The notes: generated from the sequence alone by a model not told the origin. 64,000 nucleotides of DNA from Owenweeksia sp963758205 (GCA_963758205.1 CAVWUM010000006.1:310001-374000), one strand, 5' to 3'; counted from the stretch's first letter, positions 49,596 to 59,087 are shown. A program made the numbers and translations.

Positions 49596-50545
49596 TGGAG
49601 ATATCACTTAAAGTTTTAGGTTCCAGTTCCGCTATCCCGCTTAGCGGAAGAAACCCTACATCGCAGTTTTTAACCATATCCAACCGTCACTTTTTAATTG
49701 ATTGTGGCGAAGGCACCCAGGTACAGTTAAGGCGAAACAACGTAGGCTTTGGCAGGATAAACCATATCCTTATCAGCCATTTGCACGGTGATCATTTTTA
49801 TGGTTTAGTACCGCTTTTAAGCACCTTACATTTGCTTGACAGACATAAGGAAATACATATTTACGCCCCTCCTGCCCTAGAGCAGGGAATTTATGATTTG
49901 CTTAAACTATCTCATGCCACCCTAAGGTTTGAGATCATTTTTCACCCGCTGGATATGAAGCAGAGGGCTTTGGTGTATGAAGACAAAGCGGTTACTGTAC
50001 ATTCATTTCCACTGCGCCACAGCCTGCCTTGTTGTGGTTTTTTGTTTACTGAAAAAGAAAGGCCGCGAAATATGCGAAAGGATGCGTTGGCGAAATACAG
50101 CATCCCCACGGCAGAAATAAGGCACATAAAGCAAGGAAAGGATTGGACTGATAAAGAAGGAAATGTAATCCCCAACAAGGAGCTTACTACGGAGCCACTT
50201 AAAAGTCTTAGCTACGCCTATTGTACTGATACCTCGCCCGTTGAGGGACTCGCAGAATTGGTAGGCACTGAGCCTGACATTCTCTATCATGAAGCTACTT
50301 TTATGGAAGCACATGCCAAAAGAGCTGTGCAAACCAAGCATTCCACCGCCAGACAGGCTGCTGAAATGGCCCATTCTGTGAATGCCAAAAATCTCTTAAT
50401 CGGGCACTTTTCGGTACGTTATGATGACTTTAGCGAGCTATTAAATGAAGCCCGCGAAACCTTTATGGAAACTAATCTGGCAAAAGAGGGCTACACCTTT
50501 AGGTTGAGAAGCGGAGAGCAGCTGGAGATTAGCTCTAGTAAATAG
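49595..50545 (+). CDS. rnz: Ribonuclease Z
   Basis: 316-residue metallo-beta-lactamase-fold endonuclease that removes 3' trailers from tRNA precursors. Zinc motif 'ISHLHGDHFYGL', further ligands in 'FPLRHSLPCCGF', 'YCTDTSP', 'YHEATFME' and 'IGHFSVRYDD'. The length is the short (RNase ZS) form. The ATG overlaps the stop of the sorting-tail gene by one base. Confidence 0.96.
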   Translation: MEISLKVLGSSSAIPLSGRNPTSQFLTISNRHFLIDCGEGTQVQLRRNNVGFGRINHILISHLHGDHFYGLVPLLSTLHLLDRHKEIHIYAPPALEQGIYDLLKLSHATLRFEIIFHPLDMKQRALVYEDKAVTVHSFPLRHSLPCCGFLFTEKERPRNMRKDALAKYSIPTAEIRHIKQGKDWTDKEGNVIPNKELTTEPLKSLSYAYCTDTSPVEGLAELVGTEPDILYHEATFMEAHAKRAVQTKHSTARQAAEMAHSVNAKNLLIGHFSVRYDDFSELLNEARETFMETNLAKEGYTFRLRSGEQLEISSSK

Positions 50546-50547
50546 AG

Positions 50548-50577
50548 AAGCCGGCCTGCCCAATAGCAAACCGGCTT
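50548..50577 (+). terminator. Weak terminator after rnz
   Basis: AAGCCGG (50548-50554) pairs with CCGGCTT (50571-50577), followed by TAT; 16-base loop. It lies directly after the rnz stop and before a convergent gene. Confidence 0.5.
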
Positions 50578-50598
50578 TATAAGAGAAACTATTTTCTG

Positions 50599-51624
50599 CT
50601 ATGATTTGATCAGTTTCTCGCTCAATAGCTTATCTCCATGTTTAAAGATCAAGAGGTAGGTACCATTGGGTACTTTGTCAAGGTTTAATTTGCCCTCATA
50701 CACTCCATTTTCGGTATTCAATATTTGGTTGATAATTTCCTTACCTGATTGATCAAGCACCTTAACATTCAATTCCCCTCCATCTTTTAATCTTAAGGTA
50801 TAGGAGAAATCTCTATTTCCCGGGTTTGGAAAAACATCCAGGTCTGCATCGTTAATAGTATTCTTATCATTCAACTCAAGTCCGGTGCTTCTCTTTACCA
50901 ATTCCCTGTCATCATCATTAAGGTTTTCCACCTCCATATCAACCTCCACAAATCTCAAATTATCACCACCCAAGGAGTGGGATATGGCTCTGGGAAATTT
51001 TGGAACCTGATGTTCACCTAACGTTACATTAAACTTCCTTTGCTTGCCTTCGCGTAAAACTTTTACCTCTACTTCATCAATTGGTTTTTTAGCATGTATC
51101 GCTTCCACCAGTTCATCATAGGTCTTTATTTGCTGGCCATCAAAGCTCACAAGTATGTCTTCATTTCTAAGCCCGGCTTTGTATGCCGGTTTATCTTTAA
51201 TCACTTTAGTGAAACGTACTTGCTGAGGCCCTTCGCCATCGGCATTAATGGTATATCCTGTTACACCTAAAAAGGCCACGTTATTCATTTCCATGTTTTG
51301 ATTAAAGCGCAGGTTTTTAGCCGGATCTCCGGCCAACCCCTTCTTTACAATAACCTTTACATTCTTATCATCCATATCAATGTCCAGCCCCTCCAGGGCC
51401 TGCAGTTTAGCCATAATCTCCTCTTCAGAAACATCGTTTAAGTCATACTCCTCATTGATATGCTGTACCTGCCCATCGTCATCTACAATGGTCATCTCAA
51501 TTTTTACCTTGCCGGATTTATCATCCGTATTAATATTTGTAGTGGTGGTGGTTTGCGCTGGCAATTTGATGCTGCCAAGCCCGATTAAAAGAGCTGCCAC
51601 ACCGGTATAAACAATCTTTTTCAT
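50599..51624 (-). CDS. PDZ-domain protein with T9SS-like C-terminal domain
   Basis: 341 residues: signal peptide (~1-23), acidic region, a PDZ domain (~115-205: 'VAFLGVTGY', 'VIKDKPAYKAGLRNEDILVS', 'IDEVEVKVLREGKQ') and a C-terminal sorting domain ('DADLDVFPNPGNRDFSYTLRL', 'VPNGTYLLIFKHGDKLLSEK'). There is no protease domain, so the PDZ module probably binds peptides at the cell surface. The ATG at 51624 begins the signal peptide. A -7 box TAAATTTG lies at 51655-51648. Confidence 0.9.
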   Translation of the reverse strand: MKKIVYTGVAALLIGLGSIKLPAQTTTTTNINTDDKSGKVKIEMTIVDDDGQVQHINEEYDLNDVSEEEIMAKLQALEGLDIDMDDKNVKVIVKKGLAGDPAKNLRFNQNMEMNNVAFLGVTGYTINADGEGPQQVRFTKVIKDKPAYKAGLRNEDILVSFDGQQIKTYDELVEAIHAKKPIDEVEVKVLREGKQRKFNVTLGEHQVPKFPRAISHSLGGDNLRFVEVDMEVENLNDDDRELVKRSTGLELNDKNTINDADLDVFPNPGNRDFSYTLRLKDGGELNVKVLDQSGKEIINQILNTENGVYEGKLNLDKVPNGTYLLIFKHGDKLLSEKLIKS

Positions 51625-51731
51625 GGTAATGGATTTTTTGTTCACACCAAATTTAGCCCGTAAAACCTTGAAATAAAGTTAATTGAAAAGTTAACGAACG
51701 GTTAAACCGTAAGGTAAGCGTTAACCTTTTT

Positions 51732-51917
51732 ATGGAAGAGTATTTCTACAACTGCCCTTATTGCTTCAGCGAGGTATCCATATTAATTGATCCTTCAGTG
51801 CCGCAACAGCAGTATATTGAGGATTGCGAAAGATGCTGCAATCCTATAGAGTTTACAATAAGTATTGATGAAGATGGAGAGGTGGAAAGCTTCTATGCTG
51901 AACCTATAGGGCAATAA
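51732..51917 (+). CDS. CPXCG-motif cysteine-rich small protein
   Basis: 61 residues of the CPXCG family: 'YNCPYCFSEVSILIDPS' near the N-terminus and 'EDCERCCNPIEF' near residue 35 make a likely zinc site. The function is unknown. The tail overlaps the convergent DUF493 gene by 14 bp. Confidence 0.92.
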   Translation: MEEYFYNCPYCFSEVSILIDPSVPQQQYIEDCERCCNPIEFTISIDEDGEVESFYAEPIGQ

Positions 51918-52185
51918 CACCTCCGATTGATTCAGCCTCCAGATAGCGCTCAATAATCCTATCGGGGCTCATCATCATTTCTTTAGCAGTGATGCTCAGG
52001 TAATTACCTTTACTGCTTTCCCTAACCTCTACAGTAGATTCTTTGCTGTTAAAAAGGTTTTGAACCTTGGCCAGCTTCTCATTGTCAGCAGGGATGATAA
52101 ACTTGAACATGTACACGGTGGGCCAATCAAAGCCTTCTTCGAGTTGTATTTTTAACTTGGCGTATTTCTCCTCTCTTTTATCCAT
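51904..52185 (-). CDS. DUF493 (YbeD-like) family protein
   Basis: 93 residues: 'YAKLKIQLEEGFDWPTVYMF', 'FIIPADNEKLAKVQNLF', 'STVEVRESSKGNYLSITAKE' and 'SPDRIIERYLEAESI' match the DUF493 ferredoxin-like domain, thought to be regulatory (E. coli YbeD). ATG 52185 is preferred to a TTG at 52194. Confidence 0.9.
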   Translation of the reverse strand: MDKREEKYAKLKIQLEEGFDWPTVYMFKFIIPADNEKLAKVQNLFNSKESTVEVRESSKGNYLSITAKEMMMSPDRIIERYLEAESIGGVIAL

Positions 52186-52455
52186 CACATTCAATCTTTA
52201 TACAATCGCGAAAGTAGTCTTTGCAGAACAAAATCTACTATTACAATTTATGCAAACAGGCTTGTTAACTTTTGGTTTATTTAAGTCAGAATGCTAAGGT
52301 GCCTTTGCTATATTTGCTAGTGTTGTGTGATGCTGATTGCCCATTTTGTAAAGCCTGTAGCCGCTGAAAGTTTAACAAGATTTTTGTTTTGTTACTTTGC
52401 AGGGCTATTCGCGCAAAATCAATCTTTATTAGAAATTAGAATAGCACAACTCACT

Positions 52456-52992
52456 ATGTCCCAAACAAAGCGTGTAATTATTACCGGGGGGCCCGGCACG
52501 GGCAAATCAACAATTATTGAACTATTGGAACAACGAGGTTACCCTTGCCATATAGAAGTTTCTCGCGCGGTAATAAAAGAGCAGCTTGAAAAAGGCTCCG
52601 ATCTTCTGCCCTGGAATGATCTTTCAGGTTTTAGCAATACCGTATTTAAGGGACAAACCGGCCAGTACCATGAGGCCGAACCTGATAAAGTAAACTTTTT
52701 TGATCGCGGCCTGCCTGATGTAATTGCCTACTTACGTAAAGATCTATTACCTACAGAGGCATTGGATGATCTGGTAAAGCATTACCCCTACCACAACGAA
52801 GTATTTGTAACACCACCCTGGCAGGAAATCTATAAAAATGATGACGAGAGGCGCGAGGATTTTGAAACTATGCAAGCCATCCATCAAGCCCTGGTAGAAA
52901 CCTATGAGCACTTTGGCTATACCGTTGTAGAGGTTCCAAAAGAAGACTCATTTAAGCGTGTAAATTTTATACTGAACCGCCTGGGACTTTAA
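52456..52992 (+). CDS. AAA_28-type P-loop NTPase
   Basis: 178 residues. Walker A 'IITGGPGTGKSTIIELL' begins near residue 8, 'CHIEVSRAVIKEQL' and 'FFDRGLPDVIAYL' match the AAA_28 family of small ATPases/kinase-like proteins with unknown substrate. The ATG at 52456 is chosen because the P-loop then sits at its normal place; the frame is open to 52327 but codes for nothing similar. The stop overlaps the recQ start (TAATG), so the two are coupled. Confidence 0.9.
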   Translation: MSQTKRVIITGGPGTGKSTIIELLEQRGYPCHIEVSRAVIKEQLEKGSDLLPWNDLSGFSNTVFKGQTGQYHEAEPDKVNFFDRGLPDVIAYLRKDLLPTEALDDLVKHYPYHNEVFVTPPWQEIYKNDDERREDFETMQAIHQALVETYEHFGYTVVEVPKEDSFKRVNFILNRLGL

Positions 52993-54896
52993 TGAAGGAG
53001 AGTATCCATACTATTTTAAAAAAGTATTGGGGTTACTCAGCCTTCAGGCCTTTGCAGGAAGATATTATAAACTCATCCCTCAACGGGAAGGATACATTGG
53101 CCCTGCTGCCTACAGGCGGTGGCAAGTCCATTTGCTTTCAGGTTCCGATAATGACCAGGCCCGGCATAGGTGTGGTGGTATCACCGCTGATTGCGCTTAT
53201 GGCCGATCAGGTGCAAAACCTTAAAAAGCTGGGCATACCTGCACTGGCCCTTACCTCTGGCCTAACCCAGCGCGAAATTGATATGGGTCTTGACAATTGC
53301 GTAAATGGCCTCTATAAGTTTCTGTATGTATCTCCCGAAAGGCTACAAACCGACATAGTGCGCGAGCGTATAAAGCGCATGAAGGTGAATTTGCTGGTGG
53401 TGGATGAGGCGCACTGTATTTCGCAGTGGGGGTATGACTTCAGGCCGCCCTACCTGCAAATTGCCGAAATACGTGAGCTGTTGCCTAAAACTCCGGTTAT
53501 GGCGCTTACAGCTACGGCCACGCCAAAAGTGGTGGATGATATTCAGGATAAACTTCAGTTTGAGGACAGGCACGTTATTCAGCAAAGTTTTTACCGACCC
53601 AATCTTTACTACAATGTAAACCACACCGAAAAAAAATGGAGTAAAACGCTGGAAATACTTCATAAGATAAATGGCACTGCTATAATTTATGTGCGTAACC
53701 GTAAGCATACGGTGGAGGTGGCAGACTGGCTTAGAAAAAATGGCCTTTCGGCAGATCATTACAATGCAGGATTAGGTATAGAAATACGAAAGCAAAAGCA
53801 GCAAAGCTGGGTGCAGAACCAAACCCGCATTATGGTGTGTACTAATGCTTTTGGGATGGGCATTGATAAACCTGACGTGAGGATAGTGCTCCACCTGGAT
53901 TTACCTGATTCACTGGAAGCCTACTTTCAGGAGGCAGGCCGTGGTGGGCGGGATGGAAACCCTGCCTGCTCCGTGGTATTGGTGGGCCCGGCCGATATAA
54001 GCGAACTAAAGCGCAGGTACCTTGAAACGTTTCCTGATATGAAGTTTGTAAAGAGGGTGTACCAGGCATTGTCCAACTTCTTACAACTCGCAACGGGCCT
54101 GGGCGAAGGGCTCTCCTACCCTTTTGATATAAGTGCATTTACCAAACAATATGACCTGCCTGCCTTAAAAACCTACACCACTTTAAAGGTATTGGAGAAG
54201 GAAGGTCTGCTGATACTAAATGAGGGATTCCGTCAGCCATCCAGGCTACTGATTTTAGTAAACCGAACGGAGCTTTACGACTTTCAGTTGCGTAACCCCA
54301 AACTGGATATTTTCATCAAAACACTCTCCCGCTCCTATGGTGGGCTTGATGTAGAATACACTCAAATTAACGAAGGGCTTTTGGCCAGCCGATTGAAGAC
54401 CAGTGAAGATAATGTGGTGAAAACCTTGCTGCATCTTAAAAAGCAGGGCTTGATTGATTACGTTCCCCGTAAGGGAGATTCGGAAATAATAATTACGAAA
54501 GCACGCCAAAGTGTGGAGTACCTGGCTATATCTGACGCCAATCTTAAAGATCGATATAAGGATCGCCTGGAGAGGATAAATGCGGTGGAGAATTTTTTAA
54601 TAGATGATAAAACCTGCCGAAGTGTAAAGCTGCTCAGCTATTTTGGTGAGAAGCGAAGTGAGCCTTGCGGACATTGTGATGTATGCCGAAAGAGCGCTTT
54701 GCAAAATAATATGGATGATGAAATGGAAAAGGCGATAGCCAAATTGAGGGCGCACTTTAGCAGTCACAATGAAGAGTCGCTCCCCTCACTTAAATCTGCC
54801 GTAAGGCTTAAAGAAACCATACTTATTGAAGCATTACGATGGTTATCAGATAACAATGAAATTATCTACACCGATAATGTGTACAGAAAACCTTAG
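52992..54896 (+). CDS. recQ: RecQ-family DNA helicase
   Basis: 634 residues. Walker A 'LPTGGGKSICFQVP', DEAH box 'VVDEAHCISQWGYDFRPPY', motif III 'ALTATATPKV', motif VI 'QEAGRGGRDGNP', then the RecQ zinc-binding segment with cysteines in 'DKTCRSVKLLSYFGE' and 'EPCGHCDVCRK'. No typical HRDC domain; the C-terminus is a short helical extension. It is an ATP-driven 3'-5' helicase in recombination and repair. The start overlaps the stop of the small ATPase gene. Confidence 0.95.
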   Translation: MKESIHTILKKYWGYSAFRPLQEDIINSSLNGKDTLALLPTGGGKSICFQVPIMTRPGIGVVVSPLIALMADQVQNLKKLGIPALALTSGLTQREIDMGLDNCVNGLYKFLYVSPERLQTDIVRERIKRMKVNLLVVDEAHCISQWGYDFRPPYLQIAEIRELLPKTPVMALTATATPKVVDDIQDKLQFEDRHVIQQSFYRPNLYYNVNHTEKKWSKTLEILHKINGTAIIYVRNRKHTVEVADWLRKNGLSADHYNAGLGIEIRKQKQQSWVQNQTRIMVCTNAFGMGIDKPDVRIVLHLDLPDSLEAYFQEAGRGGRDGNPACSVVLVGPADISELKRRYLETFPDMKFVKRVYQALSNFLQLATGLGEGLSYPFDISAFTKQYDLPALKTYTTLKVLEKEGLLILNEGFRQPSRLLILVNRTELYDFQLRNPKLDIFIKTLSRSYGGLDVEYTQINEGLLASRLKTSEDNVVKTLLHLKKQGLIDYVPRKGDSEIIITKARQSVEYLAISDANLKDRYKDRLERINAVENFLIDDKTCRSVKLLSYFGEKRSEPCGHCDVCRKSALQNNMDDEMEKAIAKLRAHFSSHNEESLPSLKSAVRLKETILIEALRWLSDNNEIIYTDNVYRKP

Positions 54897-54980
54897 TAAA
54901 CCGTTGAGGAAATCATCATATACTGCGTATGGTGTTGATCTTAACTTTGAATAATGCTTTTAAGCCACTATCCGCTTCTG

Positions 54981-54988
54981 TACCTTTG
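54981..54988 (+). promoter_or_regulatory. -7 box of the fmt promoter
   Basis: TACCTTTG, exact TAnnTTTG, 23 bases before the fmt ATG. A second match TAACTTTG lies at 54942-54949. No clear -33 TTG is seen for the first. Confidence 0.45.
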
Positions 54989-55011
54989 GCCACTTCATTA
55001 AAAACAAATAC

Positions 55012-55956
55012 ATGCGCATAGTTTTTATGGGTACACCCGATTTTGCTGTAGCCTCACTACAAAAGCTGGTTGAAGCAGGCAAAAATGTGGTTGGCGTTGT
55101 TACTGCTGCTGATAAACCTGCCGGCAGGGGTAGAAAGCTGAATCAATCAGCGGTAAAAGAGTATGCCCTTTCGCAGAATATACCGGTATATCAGCCCACC
55201 AACTTAAAAGACCCTGACTGGATTGAAACTCTCAAAGAATTGAAACCGGACCTGCAGGTGGTTGTAGCCTTCAGGATGTTACCTGAAGTAGTTTGGAGTC
55301 TTCCTGCAAAAGGAACCATTAACCTGCACGGCTCTTTATTGCCGCAATACCGTGGAGCGGCCCCTATAAACTGGGCTATTATTAATGGAGAAAAGGAAAC
55401 CGGAGTAACCACCTTTTTTATTAATGAGAATATTGACACAGGTGCCATAATTGATAAAGCCGTTGTGCCTATTGCTGACAATGACACAGCCGGAAACCTG
55501 CATGATAAGCTGATGAGTACCGGGGCATCCTTATTATTAAACACCGTAAATGATATAGAAGCGGGCAAAGCCAAAAGCCTAGCCCAAAACCCAACAGCGG
55601 AAACCCGTCATGCCCCTAAAATATTTAAAGAGGATACCCGAATTGATTTCAGTAAAAGTGCAAAGGAGGTTTATGACTTCATCCGAGGACTTTCGCCCTA
55701 CCCCGCTGCTACCTGCAATTTGGTAATGGATGGCAATGAATTCCCCCTTAAAATTTTTAAAGCCTCTATTGCCTCCACCGAAAAAATGAAGGGCAAAGCC
55801 GGCCGGATTGAAACTGATAATCGCAAAAATTTGATGGTAGTATGTGAAAAAGGAGCGCTAAACCTGCACGTGGTGCAACTTTCTGGTAAAAAAAGCATGG
55901 AGATCAGCGAATTTTTAAATGGCTTTAAGCTCAGTGAAGACGCTATATTGGAATGA
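55012..55956 (+). CDS. fmt: Methionyl-tRNA formyltransferase
   Basis: 314 residues: formylates Met-tRNAfMet using 10-formyl-THF. N-terminal 'MRIVFMGTPDFAVASL', 'INLHGSLLPQYRGAAPINWA' (catalytic Asn-His and the folate loop), 'FFINENIDTGAII' and a C-terminal OB-like tRNA-binding domain ('IRGLSPYPAATCNL'). It lies downstream of recQ, with its own -7 box. Confidence 0.97.
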   Translation: MRIVFMGTPDFAVASLQKLVEAGKNVVGVVTAADKPAGRGRKLNQSAVKEYALSQNIPVYQPTNLKDPDWIETLKELKPDLQVVVAFRMLPEVVWSLPAKGTINLHGSLLPQYRGAAPINWAIINGEKETGVTTFFINENIDTGAIIDKAVVPIADNDTAGNLHDKLMSTGASLLLNTVNDIEAGKAKSLAQNPTAETRHAPKIFKEDTRIDFSKSAKEVYDFIRGLSPYPAATCNLVMDGNEFPLKIFKASIASTEKMKGKAGRIETDNRKNLMVVCEKGALNLHVVQLSGKKSMEISEFLNGFKLSEDAILE

Positions 55957-56043
55957 TTATTCCTACTTAACAAGGAAAAGAGCGCTGTTTTTCAACAAAA
56001 TTTCAGAATTGTCAACATTTATAGCACTTTTTTAGGCCTAATC

Positions 56044-56073
56044 TTGCGCAATCCCGCTATTAGTCTAACTTTG
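56044..56073 (+). promoter_or_regulatory. Strong promoter of the HU gene
   Basis: TTG (56044-56046), 19 bp spacer and TAACTTTG (56066-56073): full consensus. The 5' leader would be about 37 bases and is A/T-rich directly before the ATG at 56115, as usual for highly translated genes in this phylum. Confidence 0.75.
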
Positions 56074-56114
56074 TGAGTGTTTGTTAATTGTTTAACTATT
56101 TAAAAATTCAAATT

Positions 56115-56384
56115 ATGAATAAATCAGATTTGATCGATGCAATGGCAGCTGATGCTGGTATTTCTAAGGCAGCAGCTAAAAAAGCATTGGATTCTTTTAC
56201 CGACAACGTAGCTAATACAATGGCTAAAGGTGGCCGTGTATCATTAGTAGGTTTCGGTACTTTCTCTACATCTGAAAGATCAGCTCGTGAAGGAAGAAAC
56301 CCTCAAACCGGAAAGAAAATCCAGATTCCAGCAAAAACTGTTGCTAAGTTTAAGGCAGGTTCTGAGCTTAATGCAAAGCTTTAA
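56115..56384 (+). CDS. DNA-binding protein HU
   Basis: 89 residues: 'MNKSDLIDAMAADAGISKAA', 'VSLVGFGTFSTSERSAREGR', 'NPQTGKKIQIPAKTVAKF' is the canonical HU/IHF-family sequence including the Arg-rich arm and the Asn-Pro that kinks DNA. A nucleoid protein. It has its own strong promoter and terminator, so it is a single-gene unit. The ATG at 56115 is chosen; nine extra codons upstream (from 56088) are leader. Confidence 0.97.
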   Translation: MNKSDLIDAMAADAGISKAAAKKALDSFTDNVANTMAKGGRVSLVGFGTFSTSERSAREGRNPQTGKKIQIPAKTVAKFKAGSELNAKL

Positions 56385-56406
56385 TTGAATTTTCAATACG
56401 ATCTTT

Positions 56407-56439
56407 AAAACCCTTTCTGGTTCTGCCAGAAAGGGTTTT
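56407..56439. terminator. Bidirectional terminator between HU and prmC
   Basis: Perfect 14 bp stem: AAAACCCTTTCTGG (56407-56420) and CCAGAAAGGGTTTT (56426-56439), 5-base loop, T-run after. It serves the convergent HU and prmC genes. Confidence 0.9.
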
Positions 56440-57282
56440 TCATTTTGAAGCAATTATAAAGCGGTCATTCCCGCTAAGGTCTTTATACAAACCTGCCTTA
56501 AACCCCATCTCAATAAAAACAGCCAAAGTTTCCTCTCCTAGTTTTTGGTTTATTTCTACAAAAACCTGCCCTTCTTCATTTAGATTTTTTTGGGCATACT
56601 CGGCAATAGCACGGTAAAAGATTAACGGATCATCATCTTCCACAAACAAGGCCAAGTGAGGATCATGATTAACTACTACCTTATCCATTTCGGGCATTTC
56701 GGAGGAACCGATATAGGGGGGATTGCTCACTATTAAATCCCATTCTTTATCCGGTAGATTTTCTTCATCCAAAAAATCAACCTCCTTAAAGTCGATAAAG
56801 AGTTTATTGATTCGTGCATTTTCACGCGCCAGCGCCAGAGCGTTTTCAGAAACGTCCCAGGCTTCAACATTTGAGTCGCCAAAATTTGCAGCACATGAAA
56901 GTGCGAGGCAGCCGGTACCCGTACCAACATCCAGTATCTTTAAGTTACTTTTCTGATGGACTTTCTCCTTAATAAGGTAGGCCAGCTCTTCCGTCTCAGG
57001 TCTTGGAATTAATGCACTTTTAGAAACTTTTAACCGCAATCCTGCAAAATCAACAAAACCAGTAATGTGTTGGTAAGGCACTCCCCGCTTTAGTTTTTCA
57101 AGGCTATCAAGCAAAAGTTCAACACCTATTACAGTTACCTCCAGTTGTGGATTGCTTAAATACTGAAGTCTTGTAACGCCCGCCAAATCTTCCAACAAAA
57201 TAAAAAAGAGGCGCTCTGCCTCCTTTTTACTATACATATTCAAATCCTCGATGAAGAGGTTTTTCAATTTTTTAGCTGTCAT
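56440..57282 (-). CDS. prmC: Release factor glutamine N5-methyltransferase (PrmC/HemK)
   Basis: 280 residues: methylates the GGQ glutamine of release factors. N-terminal helical domain, 'VPYQHITGFVDFAG' and 'PRPETEEL', SAM motif 'ILDVGTGTGCLALSCA' and the catalytic 'VSNPPYIGSSEM'. ATG 57282 overlaps the stop of the upstream small membrane protein by 11 bases, so the two are co-translated. Confidence 0.96.
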   Translation of the reverse strand: MTAKKLKNLFIEDLNMYSKKEAERLFFILLEDLAGVTRLQYLSNPQLEVTVIGVELLLDSLEKLKRGVPYQHITGFVDFAGLRLKVSKSALIPRPETEELAYLIKEKVHQKSNLKILDVGTGTGCLALSCAANFGDSNVEAWDVSENALALARENARINKLFIDFKEVDFLDEENLPDKEWDLIVSNPPYIGSSEMPEMDKVVVNHDPHLALFVEDDDPLIFYRAIAEYAQKNLNEEGQVFVEINQKLGEETLAVFIEMGFKAGLYKDLSGNDRFIIASK

Positions 57283-57625
57283 GCTGTTCTTCCTCCTTCG
57301 CTTTTTGAGCTTTCTTTTTAGTGCTATTGTAAGTGCTCCAGGCTCCGTAAACTATCATAGCCCCAAGCAGCGCATATACCCACCACGGAATATTTTCGCC
57401 AGCAATAAAAAGATAAATGTAAGCCGAAACAAAAAACAACCCTGCGCTTATAACCGGCAGGGTAATGGATTTACCTTTGCGATAATTCCTAACTATCCAG
57501 GCTACAGAAAGTGTAAAGAAGGGAATGGCTCCCACGTATATACTTCCAAAAATTATAGGGTCTACACCGTATTTATCTCCCAAACTTAGAAACCACTCTT
57601 TTACTGACTCCCAGATTTCCTGCAT
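57272..57625 (-). CDS. Small three-helix membrane protein
   Basis: 117 residues with three predicted transmembrane helices (~24-45, 54-75, 80-97) and a highly charged Lys/Glu C-terminal tail. No family is recognised. The reading frame overlaps the start of prmC by 11 bp. Confidence 0.8.
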   Translation of the reverse strand: MQEIWESVKEWFLSLGDKYGVDPIIFGSIYVGAIPFFTLSVAWIVRNYRKGKSITLPVISAGLFFVSAYIYLFIAGENIPWWVYALLGAMIVYGAWSTYNSTKKKAQKAKEEEQHDS

Positions 57626-57723
57626 TGCAATTTTGTTTTTTAGTTGATCAAAAAAAATATTTACGTGTTGAGGAATACAGTTGGTTTGATCACAGGTAAA
57701 GGAAGCAATAGAACTTGTTCTAA

Positions 57724-59013
57724 TTATTGATTTTGCTCAAACTCTTTCAGCGTGCTGATAATAATACTCGTACACTCCAATAGCTGTTCTTCTGTCATTA
57801 CCAGGGGTGGTGCAAAACGGATGATATTGCCATGAGTTGGCTTGGCCAAAAGACCATTATCTCTCAGTTTTACACAAATATCCCAGGCAGTTGTGCTGTC
57901 TTCACTATCATTTATTACAATAGCGTTTAGCAATCCACGCCCACGCACCAGCTTAACCAGTTTGCTACCGGAGATGTAATCATTCATCTTCTCACGGAAG
58001 AGCTTACCCAGTCTGCGGGCATTTACGGCAAGGTTTTCATCACGAACCACTTCAAGTGCTTCCATGGCCACGGCTGCAGCCAATGGGTTTCCACCAAATG
58101 TAGAACCGTGTTGGCCGGGCTTAATAACATTCATAATATCATCATTAGCCAAAACAGCTGATACCGGATAAGCACCACCACTGAGGGCTTTGCCTAAAAT
58201 CAAAACATCGGGCGCAACGTAAGATGATTGCTTTTCGCAATGGCCCATGCAGCTACAGTTGCCACAACTGGCCAGCAGGCTACCCGTGCGTGCAATACCC
58301 GTTTGAATTTCATCGGCCATAAACAGTACGTTATGCTGCTTACATAAATCTTTGGCCTTCCGCATAAAATCGTCACCGGGCACATACACACCGGCTTCAC
58401 CCTGTATAGGCTCCACCAAAAACGAAACAATATTTTTATTGGAATTTAATGCATCTTCAATGGCACTGATGTTATCGTACTCCACTTTAATAAAGCCGCC
58501 AGTGTACGGGCCAAAGTGTTTGCGAGCGTCTTCATCGTTAGAAAAGGAAATAATAGTAGTAGTACGTCCATGAAAGTTATTGGTGCAAACTACTATCTGG
58601 GCCTCATTTTCATTTACACCCTTTTTTTCATACCCCCACTTACGTGAGATTTTGATAGCGGTTTCTACAGCTTCTGCCCCACTATTCATGGGTAATACCT
58701 TGTCAAAACCAAAGTACTCGCTCATGTATTTTTCAAACTCACCAAGGCGCGAGTTAAAAAAGGCACGGCTGGTAAGCGTAATCTTTTCAGCCTGCTCCTT
58801 TAAGGCATTAATTATCCTTGGGTGGCAGTGGCCCTGATTTATGGCCGAGTAGGCCGATAAAAAGTCGAAGTACTTTTTTCCTTCCACATCCCAAACGTAC
58901 ACGCCTTCACCCCGATCCAGCACTACAGGCAATGGATGATAATTATGGGCACCATATTTTTCTTCAAGCTCAATGGCTTTTTCTGAGGTCAACTTTTCTT
59001 CTGTAGTGTTCAT
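57724..59013 (-). CDS. rocD: Ornithine aminotransferase
   Basis: 429 residues, class III PLP aminotransferase that converts ornithine and 2-oxoglutarate to glutamate semialdehyde and glutamate. 'MNSGAEAVETAIKISRKWGY', 'VEPIQGEAGVYVP', 'FMADEIQTGIARTG' (Asp binding PLP) and PLP-Lys in 'ILGKALSGGAYPV' fit OAT. A Cys-rich insert 'CGNCSCMGHCEKQ' before the PLP lysine may bind metal; I recall similar inserts in Flavobacteriia OATs. ATG 59013 is preferred to a GTG at 59040. Divergent from rlmD. Confidence 0.95.
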   Translation of the reverse strand: MNTTEEKLTSEKAIELEEKYGAHNYHPLPVVLDRGEGVYVWDVEGKKYFDFLSAYSAINQGHCHPRIINALKEQAEKITLTSRAFFNSRLGEFEKYMSEYFGFDKVLPMNSGAEAVETAIKISRKWGYEKKGVNENEAQIVVCTNNFHGRTTTIISFSNDEDARKHFGPYTGGFIKVEYDNISAIEDALNSNKNIVSFLVEPIQGEAGVYVPGDDFMRKAKDLCKQHNVLFMADEIQTGIARTGSLLASCGNCSCMGHCEKQSSYVAPDVLILGKALSGGAYPVSAVLANDDIMNVIKPGQHGSTFGGNPLAAAVAMEALEVVRDENLAVNARRLGKLFREKMNDYISGSKLVKLVRGRGLLNAIVINDSEDSTTAWDICVKLRDNGLLAKPTHGNIIRFAPPLVMTEEQLLECTSIIISTLKEFEQNQ

Positions 59014-59058
59014 GCGATCAATTTTTTCCTTTACTAACACAAAAAGCCAGGGGCTACT

Positions 59059-59087
59059 TTGTTCAGCACAAATTAAAGGTAATTTTG
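59059..59087 (+). promoter_or_regulatory. Promoter of rlmD, implying a leaderless mRNA
   Basis: TTG (59059-59061), 18 bp spacer, TAATTTTG (59080-59087). The ATG at 59094 starts only 7 bases after the box, where initiation itself is expected. Confidence 0.6.
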
